A stretch of DNA of 64,000 nucleotides from Micromonospora rifamycinica (GTDB taxonomy: Bacteria; Actinomycetota; Actinomycetes; Mycobacteriales; Micromonosporaceae). Where the stretch lies: contig NZ_LT607752.1 in the NCBI RefSeq assembly GCF_900090265.1, positions 1,860,001 to 1,924,000 of the forward strand, read 5' to 3'. Under the pieces are notes generated by a model. The model was not told the origin of the DNA. It saw only the letters and a program-made list of their open reading frames with translations, and ran no database searches. Positions 51,775-59,500 of this stretch are shown piece after piece; position 1 is the stretch's first letter, and each line of letters opens with the position of its first letter. Made by a program: the position numbers and the translations under genes.

Positions 51775-53157
51775 ATGACGCCCTCCCCCGACCAGGCCCG
51801 ACCGGCGAGCCTCTGGCTGGACACCCTGCCCGCGTCCCTGCGGACGGTGCGCCCGGCCCTGGCCGGCGACGCGCGGGCCGACGTGGTCGTGATCGGCGCC
51901 GGCTTCACCGGCCTGTGGACCGCCTACTACCTGACCGAGCTGGCGCCACAGCTGTCCGTGCTGGTGGTGGAGGCGGAGCACGTGGCGTACGGGGCCAGCG
52001 GACGCAACGGCGGCTGGTGCACCACGGAGATGCCCGCCCTGCTGGCCAACCTCGTGCGGCGCTACGGCCCGATGGACGCCATGCGGTTCTACCGCGCCGG
52101 CCAGCGCACGCTCGACGAGATCGAACGGGTCCTCGCCGCCGAGGAGGTCGACTGCGGGTGGCGGCGGGACGGCTCGCTCTACGTGGCCCGTACCCCGCCG
52201 CAGGTGGCCCGGCTGCGCGCCTGGCAGGACATGCGCCACCAGCTCGGCATCACCGACATGACGCTGCTGTCGGCTACCGAGACCGCCGAGCGGGTCGGCG
52301 TCGCCGGGGCGCTGCTGAGCGGCTTCACGCCGCAGTGCGCCGCGGTGCAGCCGGCGGTCATCGCGGCCGGGCTGGCGCGGGCGGTGGAGCGGCGCGGGGT
52401 CACCCTCGTCGAGGGCACCCGGGCGCTCGCCCTGCGCCCCGGTGTGGTGGTCACCGACCGGGGCACGATCCACGCCCGTAGCGTGCTGTGCGCCACCGAG
52501 GCGTACACCGCCGGTCTGGCCGGGCACGCCCGCCGGGTGCTGCCGGTGATCTCCCGGCTGCTGGCCACCGAACCGCTGCCGGAGCAGCGCTGGCGCGCGG
52601 CCGGCTGGCGGGACCGGGTCACCGTCGCCGACTCCCGCCACCAGTTCGCCTACTTCCAGCGCACCGCCGACGACCGGCTGCTGGTGGGCGGCCGGGGCGC
52701 CGGCTACCGCGCCGGTTCCCGGCCGGACGCCGCCGACGGTTCCGGCGGGCGGGTCTTCGCCCGGCTGCGCGAGTCCCTGGCCGAGAGCTTCCCCGCCCTG
52801 GCCGACGTGCCCGTGAGTCACCGCTGGAGCGGGGCGTACGGGCTGCACCGCGACGGCGAGCCGGCGGTGGTGTACGACCGCGACAGCGGCCTCGGTCACG
52901 CCGGTGGTTACGGCGGCGAGGGCATCGCGCTGAGCAACCTCGCCGGCCGTACGCTCGCCGCCCTGGTGACCGGGGTGAAACGACCCGAGACCCGGCTGTT
53001 CTGGACCGGGCACCGGTCGCGCCGCTGGGAGCCGGAACCGTTGCGGACCATCGGCGTGCGCGGGGTCAGCGCGCTGGCCACCGTCGCGGACCGGTACGAG
53101 GACCGGTTCCGGCGTACGGCGCCGCTGGCGGGTGCCGTCATGCGAACCGTCCTGTGA
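51775..53157 (+). CDS. FAD-dependent amine-oxidase-like (DAO family) oxidoreductase
   Basis: A 460-residue DAO-fold flavoprotein. Dinucleotide motif DVVVIGAGFTGLWTAYYL (about 36-53), the GASGRNGGW substrate/FAD loop and C-terminal GYGGEGIALSNLAGRTLAAL. Related to DadA/YgaF/GlyOx-type enzymes that oxidise C-N bonds. In a cysteine-heterocycle cluster it might oxidise a thiazoline/thiazolidine or an amine. It starts 12 bases after the aryl ligase. Confidence 0.88.
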   Translation: MTPSPDQARPASLWLDTLPASLRTVRPALAGDARADVVVIGAGFTGLWTAYYLTELAPQLSVLVVEAEHVAYGASGRNGGWCTTEMPALLANLVRRYGPMDAMRFYRAGQRTLDEIERVLAAEEVDCGWRRDGSLYVARTPPQVARLRAWQDMRHQLGITDMTLLSATETAERVGVAGALLSGFTPQCAAVQPAVIAAGLARAVERRGVTLVEGTRALALRPGVVVTDRGTIHARSVLCATEAYTAGLAGHARRVLPVISRLLATEPLPEQRWRAAGWRDRVTVADSRHQFAYFQRTADDRLLVGGRGAGYRAGSRPDAADGSGGRVFARLRESLAESFPALADVPVSHRWSGAYGLHRDGEPAVVYDRDSGLGHAGGYGGEGIALSNLAGRTLAALVTGVKRPETRLFWTGHRSRRWEPEPLRTIGVRGVSALATVADRYEDRFRRTAPLAGAVMRTVL

Positions 53158-53180
53158 CCGTCTTTCCCGAGAGGAACCCC

Positions 53181-53672
53181 GTGGCCAACGACGTCGCACC
53201 GCCGCTCAACGGCGGCACCCACATCAACCTGACCGTCCGTGACCTCGACCGCAGCACCGAGTGGTACTGCCGGGCGCTGGGGTTCACCGTCGTGCGCGAC
53301 GCCCGGCCGGTCGAGTCGGGCTTCACCTTCCGGACGTTGCTGCACTCCCGGGCGCTGACCTCGATCGTCCTCGGGCAGGGCGACCGGCCGGTCGCCGAGC
53401 CGTTCGACGAGCGCCGGGTGGGGCTGCACCACCTGGCGTTCCACGTCCCCGAGCGGGAGGACCTGCACACCTGGGTGGCGCACCTCGACTCGGTGGGCGT
53501 CGAGCACGGCGGGGTGCAGGAGTTGTTCCTGGAGGCCGGGCACGGTGTGTGGCTGCGCGATCCGGACAACATCTGGCTGGAGCTGTACTGGCTCAACGCC
53601 GACTACTTCATGCAGCGGATGCGGGAGCACCACCGGGCCCGGCGGGCCGAGCGGGTCGGCGGGCAGCAGTGA
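53181..53672 (+). CDS. VOC-superfamily (glyoxalase/extradiol dioxygenase-like) metalloprotein
   Basis: A 163-residue two-beta-alpha-beta-beta-beta protein. GTG start with GAGAGGAA upstream. Metal ligands look to be His14 (THINLTV), His in VGLHHLAFHV and Glu in NIWLELYW, typical of glyoxalase/epimerase/dioxygenase VOC proteins. It overlaps the P450 gene. It may be a ring-cleaving, isomerising or self-resistance protein; it cannot be narrowed further. Confidence 0.85.
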   Translation: MANDVAPPLNGGTHINLTVRDLDRSTEWYCRALGFTVVRDARPVESGFTFRTLLHSRALTSIVLGQGDRPVAEPFDERRVGLHHLAFHVPEREDLHTWVAHLDSVGVEHGGVQELFLEAGHGVWLRDPDNIWLELYWLNADYFMQRMREHHRARRAERVGGQQ

Positions 53673-54877
53673 CGCTGCCCGATGCCGCCGCCCGGCCCCG
53701 GATCGCCGCGGTCGACCTGGCCTGCGCCGACGACCCCTATCCGGAGTACGAGCGGCTGCGTGCCCTGGGGCCGGTCCTGCGGGGCGAGTTCGGCCAGTGG
53801 CTGGTGGTCGACCACACCGCGGTCAGCGCCCTGCTCCGCGACGGCCGGCTCGCCAGCCACTTCCCCCGGGAGTTCATCCGGTTGACCCTGGGGGACGGAC
53901 CGGCCGCCGAGTTCCCCTCCCGCATCGTGCTCACCCAGGATCCGCCGGAGCACACCCACGCCCGCCGGATCCTCGGCCAGGCGTTCGGCACACCCCAGGT
54001 GCGGGCGATGACCCCGGCGGTGGCCGCGCTGGTCGACGGGTTGCTCGCCCCGGCCCGCGAGGCCGGTCGCCTCGACCTCGTCGCGGAGCTGGCGGTGCCG
54101 CTGCCGGTCACGGTGATCTGCCGGCTGATCGGCATCCCCGACGCCGACCGGGAGGAGGTGCTGCCCCGGGTGATCGACCTGGCCCGGGTCTTCGACGCGG
54201 CCAACCTCCGCCCCGACGAGCGCGACGGCGTGGACGCCGCCGTCGCCTGGCTGCGCGGGTACGTGACCGCGCTGCTGCGTGACGCGCCCGCCGGCGAAAC
54301 CACCCTGGCCGGTATGGTCGCGGCGACCCCGCCCGGACAGCGGGGCGACGTCGCGACGATCGTCGACAATCTGCTGTTCCTGTTCCACGCCGGGTTCGAG
54401 ACGACCATGGGACTGGTCTCCAACGGTTGCACGGCGTTGCTCAGGCACCCCGACCAGCTGGACCGGCTGCGCCGGGATCCGACCCTGGTCCGCCCGGCGG
54501 TCGACGAGTTCCTCCGGTTCGACTCGCCGATCCAGAACGCGATCCGGGTGGCCCGGGAGCCGATCGAGATCGGCGGCCACAAGATCCGGGCGGGCCGGTC
54601 GGTGATGCTGCTGCTCGGCGCGGCCAACCGCGACCCGGCGGTCTTCGACCGGCCGGCGGAGCTGGACCTGTCCCGTGCCCCGAACCCGCACCTGGGCTTC
54701 GGCGGCGGCCTGCACCACTGCCTGGGCACCGCGCTGGCCCGGCTGATGGGCGAGCTGACGTTCACCGCGCTCGCCACCGGGTTCCGCGACATCGCGCTCG
54801 ACGGCGACGCCCTGCGCCGCCAGCACGGAAGCCTGCGCTCCTTCGAGCGCCTTCCGCTGGCCGTCCGCCCCGCGTGA
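53669..54877 (+). CDS. Cytochrome P450
   Basis: A 402-residue P450 from GTG 53669 (GTGA overlap with the VOC gene). I-helix motif FLFHAGFETTMGL, ExxR in VDEFLRFD, heme loop FGGGLHHCLGTALAR with Cys351. The pattern is like the CYP107-type biosynthetic P450s of actinomycetes. It likely uses the cluster ferredoxin. Tailoring position unknown. Confidence 0.93.
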   Translation: MTLPDAAARPRIAAVDLACADDPYPEYERLRALGPVLRGEFGQWLVVDHTAVSALLRDGRLASHFPREFIRLTLGDGPAAEFPSRIVLTQDPPEHTHARRILGQAFGTPQVRAMTPAVAALVDGLLAPAREAGRLDLVAELAVPLPVTVICRLIGIPDADREEVLPRVIDLARVFDAANLRPDERDGVDAAVAWLRGYVTALLRDAPAGETTLAGMVAATPPGQRGDVATIVDNLLFLFHAGFETTMGLVSNGCTALLRHPDQLDRLRRDPTLVRPAVDEFLRFDSPIQNAIRVAREPIEIGGHKIRAGRSVMLLLGAANRDPAVFDRPAELDLSRAPNPHLGFGGGLHHCLGTALARLMGELTFTALATGFRDIALDGDALRRQHGSLRSFERLPLAVRPA

Positions 54878-54921
54878 CGCGTCACCCGCCCACCCCCGCG
54901 ACAGCAGTTAAGGAGACCCGC

Positions 54922-56328
54922 ATGGCGCAGTTGTCCACGGAGATGTACTGGCACTCCACCGAACCCACCGAGGTCGGCCCGCCGCTGGACGGCGACGCCT
55001 CCTGTGACGTGTGCGTCGTCGGCGCGGGCTACACCGGCCTGTGGGCGGCGCACTTCCTCAAGCAGGCCGAACCGGGCATGTCGGTGCGGGTGGTGGAGGC
55101 GAAGTTCGTCGGCGACGGGGCCTCCGGGATGAACGCCGGGTTCGTGCAGATGACCGCCGGCAAGGTGCTGCGCCGGATGCTCTGGTACTACGGGGCGGAG
55201 AAGGCCGGTGGGGTGTACCGGGCGGTCGCCCGGTCGATCCTGGAGATCGGCCGGTTCTGCCGGCAGAACGGCATCGACGCCCAGTACGAGAACACCGGCA
55301 TCCTCCAGGTGGCCACCGACACCAAACAGCTCGCCCGGCTGGAGTTGCAGATCAAGCGCGCCCAGCGGGCCGGGGTGACCTCGTTCCGCCTGCTCGACCG
55401 GGAGCAGGCGCAGGAGCGGATCGGCTCGCCGTCCGTCCTCGGCGCGCTGAAGGTCAGCGGCGCGCTGCTCAACCCGTACCGGCTGGTGCGCGGGCTGGCC
55501 CGGGTGGTGCAGGAGCAGGGTGTGCTGCTGCACGAGCAGACCCCGGCGCAGACGATCGAGAAGGTCGACGGGAAGTGGCGGATCACCACCCCGCACGGCA
55601 CGATCACCGCCGACCAGGTGGTCGTGGCGACCGAGGCGATGCAGGGGGCGTTCCCCGAGTTGTACGCGCGCCAGATGCCGGTGTGGAACTACCTGCTGGT
55701 CACCGAGCCGCTGACGGACGAGCAGCTGGGCCGGGTCGCCTGGCCGGGGCGGGAGGGGGTGGCGAACTCGTTGTCGTTCTCCACCGCGGCCCGGCTGACG
55801 GCCGACAACCGGGTGCTCTGGGCCGGCGGCCTGTGGTACATGTTCGGCAACCGGGACACCGATCCCCGCCACCGCCGCAACGACGAGGCGTTCGACAAGC
55901 TGGGCGAGTCGTTCCGGGAGTTCTTCCCGCAGTGGCGCGACGTGCGGTTCAGCCACGGCAACGGCGGGTTGATCAGCTGGAGCCACAGCTTCATCCCGCA
56001 GTTCGGCCGGACCGACTCGGGCATGGTCTACGGCCACGGGTACACCGGCAGCGGGATCGCGGCCAGCCACACCGGCGGGAAGATCCTGCGTGACCTGGTG
56101 CTGCGTCGCCAGACGGAGTTCACGGAGCTGGCGTTCGTCACGGTCAACCAGCCCAAGTTCCTGCCCGCCCCGTTCGGCGACAAGGGCGGCGAGTTCTTCA
56201 TCTGGCGGCAGCGGGTCGGCGACCGGCTCCCGCTGCTGCTGCCGTACCGGTCCGCGCTGGCACCGAAGCGGTTCTTCGCGCGTCGTGCCGCCGCCGGGCG
56301 GGCCACCCCGGGACACGCCGGCGACTGA
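54922..56328 (+). CDS. FAD-dependent oxidoreductase (DAO family), second copy
   Basis: A 468-residue flavoprotein with a strong AAGGAG ribosome site. DVCVVGAGYTGLWAAHFL, GASGMNAGFVQM, VVVATEAMQGAF, and C-terminal YGHGYTGSGIAASHTGGKILRDL. It shares fold and motif layout with the first oxidase (51775-53157) but is clearly divergent, so it probably acts on another step. The 40-residue C-terminal extension is Arg/Ala-rich. It ends the right-hand plus-strand operon before a terminator. Confidence 0.9.
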   Translation: MAQLSTEMYWHSTEPTEVGPPLDGDASCDVCVVGAGYTGLWAAHFLKQAEPGMSVRVVEAKFVGDGASGMNAGFVQMTAGKVLRRMLWYYGAEKAGGVYRAVARSILEIGRFCRQNGIDAQYENTGILQVATDTKQLARLELQIKRAQRAGVTSFRLLDREQAQERIGSPSVLGALKVSGALLNPYRLVRGLARVVQEQGVLLHEQTPAQTIEKVDGKWRITTPHGTITADQVVVATEAMQGAFPELYARQMPVWNYLLVTEPLTDEQLGRVAWPGREGVANSLSFSTAARLTADNRVLWAGGLWYMFGNRDTDPRHRRNDEAFDKLGESFREFFPQWRDVRFSHGNGGLISWSHSFIPQFGRTDSGMVYGHGYTGSGIAASHTGGKILRDLVLRRQTEFTELAFVTVNQPKFLPAPFGDKGGEFFIWRQRVGDRLPLLLPYRSALAPKRFFARRAAAGRATPGHAGD

Positions 56329-56351
56329 CCGACCGGCCGCCGACACCGACC

Positions 56352-56393
56352 GGCCCGCGACGCCGACGGGTACGCCGCCCGGCGTCGCGGGCC
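56352..56393. terminator. Terminator hairpin between convergent oxidase and MBL genes
   Basis: A perfect 13-bp stem (GGCCCGCGACGCC / GGCGTCGCGGGCC) with a 16-base loop, 23 bases after the FAD oxidase stop. It is shared by the convergent metallo-beta-lactamase gene. The GCCCGCGACGC arm recurs in the hairpin after the NRPS. Confidence 0.88.
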
Positions 56394-56414
56394 GCCGGCC
56401 GTGCCGGCCGCCGC

Positions 56415-57458
56415 TCAGTCGGCGGCCGGCACGGCCGGGGTGCGGTGCAGGGTGCGGCTCTGGCCCACCGCCAGGTCCCACAGGTCCTCGGCGGCCCGCC
56501 CGCTGGCCTGCCACGCCTGCCGGGCCTGGTGCAGCGGCTCCAGCGGCGCCTCGGCGGAGAGCGCGAAGGTGCCCCAGTGCATGGTGGCCATCCGCTGGGC
56601 GGCCAGGTCGCCGCAGGCGCGTACCGCCTCCGCCGGGCTCATGTGCAGCGGCTTCATGAACCAGCGGGGCAGGTACGCGCCGACCGGCATCAGGGCGAGG
56701 TCCGGCGGGCCGCAGCGACGCCCGATCTCGGCGAAGTACGGTCCGTAGGCGGAGTCCCCGGCGAAGAAGACGCGCTGGGGCGCGGCGTCGAGGGCCGGGT
56801 CGGCGTCGGTCGTCAGCATCCACCCGCCCCACAGGCTGCGGCAGCCGTCGAAGAGGGTCCGGCGGCTCCAGTGGTGCACCGGGACGAACTGGAACTCCAC
56901 CGCGCCGAGGCGGGCGCTCTCCCACCAGTCCAGCTCGGTGACGGCGGTGAACCCGAGCCGGCGGAACCACCAGCCCAGCCCGCCGGGGACCAGCATCTGG
57001 ACGTGCCGCGGCAGCCGGCGGATGGTCGGCGCGTCGAGGTGGTCGAAGTGGTTGTGACTGATGACCACGGCGTCCACCGGCGGGAGGGCCTCCCAGCGCA
57101 GGCCGGGCGGGGTGAACCGGGGCCGCACCCCGGGGATGCGCCGGGACCAGACCGGATCGGTGAGCACGACGAGGCCACCGATCTGGAGCACGTACGAGGC
57201 GTGCCCGACCCACGTCGCCACCACCTCGCCGGGGCCGGCGGGTGGCAGTTCGTCCACGCCGGGGTGAACGGGAATCTGGTCGACCTGGCTGAGGTCGGGT
57301 CGCATCCCACCCTCGGCGATCAGCTTGCGGACCGCCGGGGAACCGGGCACCGGATGGGTCAGCCGATCGGCGAAGCTGGCCGGCCAACTCCGTCTGCCAC
57401 GCTTCTTGGCAAGTATCCTGTCAAAGACGTGATAAACACTCCGCGGATATCTCATCAT
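56415..57458 (-). CDS. Metallo-beta-lactamase-fold hydrolase (NAPE-PLD/UlaG-like)
   Basis: A 347-residue MBL-fold protein. VVATWVGHASYVLQIGGLVVLTDPVWS, the zinc motif VVISHNHFDHLD, FVPVHHWSRR, FFAGDSAYG and ATMHWGTFALS (His ligand) match the NAPE-PLD-like branch. It might hydrolyse an acyl-ester, acyl-amide or phosphodiester. It is divergent from the aldehyde dehydrogenase and may be a pathway hydrolase or unrelated lipid enzyme. The two ATGs at 57458 and 57455 are equally likely starts. Confidence 0.88.
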   Translation of the reverse strand: MMRYPRSVYHVFDRILAKKRGRRSWPASFADRLTHPVPGSPAVRKLIAEGGMRPDLSQVDQIPVHPGVDELPPAGPGEVVATWVGHASYVLQIGGLVVLTDPVWSRRIPGVRPRFTPPGLRWEALPPVDAVVISHNHFDHLDAPTIRRLPRHVQMLVPGGLGWWFRRLGFTAVTELDWWESARLGAVEFQFVPVHHWSRRTLFDGCRSLWGGWMLTTDADPALDAAPQRVFFAGDSAYGPYFAEIGRRCGPPDLALMPVGAYLPRWFMKPLHMSPAEAVRACGDLAAQRMATMHWGTFALSAEAPLEPLHQARQAWQASGRAAEDLWDLAVGQSRTLHRTPAVPAAD

Positions 57459-57617
57459 GCACCCCGATGCTCTCGCCCGCAGACCCTGTACCTGGCAACA
57501 CTCGCGCCATCAGTTAAGTCCGATCGAGGGTATGCCGAGGCTGGTATTTGCGCTAGCGTCTCTCGCATGTCGGCGACCACACACACCGACAGGCTACATT
57601 TGTCCTGTCTGGAGGAT

Positions 57618-59093
57618 ATGCCTCACGAGCTGTTCATCGGAGGCAAGTGGACGCCCGCTGACAACCACCGTCTGTTAACGTCGTTTCGTCCCTCTACCGG
57701 AGAGACACTAGCGACGGTTGCGCATGCCGGTGCCTCCGACGTGAGCCGTGCCGTCGCCGCGGCGGGGGTCGCCGGTCGGCCCGGCTCCCGATGGCACCGG
57801 ATGTCTCCGGCCGCCCGGTCGCGCCTGTTGCACCGGATCGGCGACCTCATCCTGGACCACGCCGACCGGCTGGCCATGCTCGACTGCCTCGACAACGGCA
57901 AGCCGCTGCGGGTGGCCCGGGCCGGCGACGTGCCGGCCGCCGCGGCGGTCTTCCACTACATGGCCGGCTGGCCCGGCCGGTTGAACGGTGAGCACGTCCC
58001 GCTCTACACCGGCAGCCCGGAGCGGCACCTCGCGCTGACCGTGCCGGAGCCGGTGGGTGTGGTGGCGGCCATCGTGCCGTGGAACTTCCCGCTCTACATG
58101 GCGGCGGCCAAGGTGGCACCCGCCCTGGCGGCGGGCTGCACCGTGGTGCTCAAGCCCGCCGAGCAGACGCCGCTGTCCGCGTTGGCGCTGGCCCGGCTCA
58201 CCCAGGAGGCCGGCCTGCCGCCGGGGGTGCTGAACGTCGTCACCGGCGACGCCGGCACCGGTGCGGCGCTCGCCGCGCACCCCGGGGTCGACAAGATCAC
58301 CTTCACCGGATCGACCGAGGTCGGCCGCGACATCGTCCGGGCCGCGGCGGTCGACTTCCGCCGGGTGACCCTGGAGCTGGGCGGCAAGTCACCGAACATC
58401 GTGTTCAGCGACGCCGACCTGCCACAGGCGGTGGCGGGCGCGGCCCACGCGATCTTCTACAACCAGGGCGAGACCTGTGTGGCCGGTTCCCGGCTGTACG
58501 TGCAGCGGCCGGTCTTCGACGAGGTCGTGGCGGGCATCCGGGAACGGGCCGCGGCGATCAGGCTCGGCGACGGTCTGGACCGGGACACGGACATGGGTCC
58601 GTTGATCTCCGCGGAGCACCGGGTGCGGGTGCTGTCCTACCTGCGCTCGGCCCGTGACGGCGGGGCACAGGTCACCGGCGGCCACCCGCCGGACTCGCCC
58701 GGTTACTTCCTCGCTCCGGCCGTGGTGACCGGCGCCGACCCGCAGGCGCCGGTGGTCCGGGAGGAGGTCTTCGGCCCGGTGCTGGTGGCAGAGCCCTTCG
58801 ACACGGTGCAGGAGGCGGTGGCGATGGCGAACGACAGCCCGTACGGGCTCGCCGCCGGCGTCTTCACCCGCGATCTCGGCCTGGCGCACCAGGTCGGCCG
58901 CCGGCTGCGCGCCGGCACCGTGTGGATCAACAGTTGGCACGTGCTCGATCCGGCGCTGCCCTTCGGCGGGATGCGGGCCTCGGGTTGGGGACGGGAAATG
59001 GGCAGAGCGGGCGTAGACGCCTTTCTCGAAACAAAAACACTGGTCAATGACCTCGGCAGCCACCAGTGGGGGCCGGCACCTGCTTCGAGGTGA
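57618..59093 (+). CDS. Aldehyde dehydrogenase, TTA-codon containing
   Basis: A 491-residue NAD-linked aldehyde dehydrogenase. The start ATG 57618 is chosen because GGAGGA lies immediately upstream. PWNFPLYMAAAKVAPALAAG, FTGSTEVG, catalytic Glu in TLELGGKSPN, and catalytic Cys in NQGETCVAGSR are present. Codon 20 (57675-57677) is TTA, very rare here, so translation likely needs the bldA tRNA. It oxidises an aldehyde to an acid, perhaps a cluster intermediate. It is divergent from the MBL gene with a lower-GC promoter region between. Confidence 0.92.
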   Translation: MPHELFIGGKWTPADNHRLLTSFRPSTGETLATVAHAGASDVSRAVAAAGVAGRPGSRWHRMSPAARSRLLHRIGDLILDHADRLAMLDCLDNGKPLRVARAGDVPAAAAVFHYMAGWPGRLNGEHVPLYTGSPERHLALTVPEPVGVVAAIVPWNFPLYMAAAKVAPALAAGCTVVLKPAEQTPLSALALARLTQEAGLPPGVLNVVTGDAGTGAALAAHPGVDKITFTGSTEVGRDIVRAAAVDFRRVTLELGGKSPNIVFSDADLPQAVAGAAHAIFYNQGETCVAGSRLYVQRPVFDEVVAGIRERAAAIRLGDGLDRDTDMGPLISAEHRVRVLSYLRSARDGGAQVTGGHPPDSPGYFLAPAVVTGADPQAPVVREEVFGPVLVAEPFDTVQEAVAMANDSPYGLAAGVFTRDLGLAHQVGRRLRAGTVWINSWHVLDPALPFGGMRASGWGREMGRAGVDAFLETKTLVNDLGSHQWGPAPASR

Positions 59094-59137
59094 GCACCGG
59101 CCGCGCTCGGCGACCGGGCACGTTGTGGGGAGGCATC

Positions 59138-59371
59138 GTGACAAGCGAAGAGCAGATGCTCGACATCTGGAAGAACGTTTCCGGTCGCCCGGTGGGGCCG
59201 GACACCGACTTCTTCGACGATCTCGAAGGCGATTCGATGGCGGCGGCGGCCATCGTGCACTGGGTGAACATCGTCTTCGGCGTGCAACTACCGATGATCG
59301 AGGTTTTCGACCGGCCCACCCCGGCGGAGCTGGCCGGTGTGGTGGACGAACTGAGGGCCGCCGCCCGGTAG
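59138..59371 (+). CDS. Free-standing acyl/aryl carrier protein
   Basis: A 77-residue carrier from GTG 59138 with GGGGAGG upstream. Phosphopantetheine Ser in FFDDLEGDSMAAAAIV. It lies 44 bases after the aldehyde dehydrogenase and 129 bases before the NRPS. Its placement and small size suit the aryl/acyl donor carrier for the NRPS Cy domain, loaded by the aryl-AMP ligase (50125-51762); this is inference. It is distinct from the PKS ACP. Confidence 0.87.
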   Translation: MTSEEQMLDIWKNVSGRPVGPDTDFFDDLEGDSMAAAAIVHWVNIVFGVQLPMIEVFDRPTPAELAGVVDELRAAAR

Positions 59372-59500
59372 CCGGCGCACCGCTCTCCCTCGCCCGGCCA
59401 CCAGGCCTCACTGGTCGGCCGTACTCCAGAGACTGTCCGGAGCGCACCTCCGGCGGGGCATTCGTACCGCTTCGTTCAACCCGCACCCAGAGGGAACGTC

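Noticed and set aside
49939..53199. 1086-codon minus-strand open frame opposite the aryl ligase and oxidase
   Set aside because: A shadow frame; the opposite strand encodes two complete conserved enzymes.
53737..57387. Very long minus-strand open frame across the second P450, the second FAD oxidase and the MBL gene
   Set aside because: It crosses a strong terminator and three well-supported genes in other frames, and no domain is visible.
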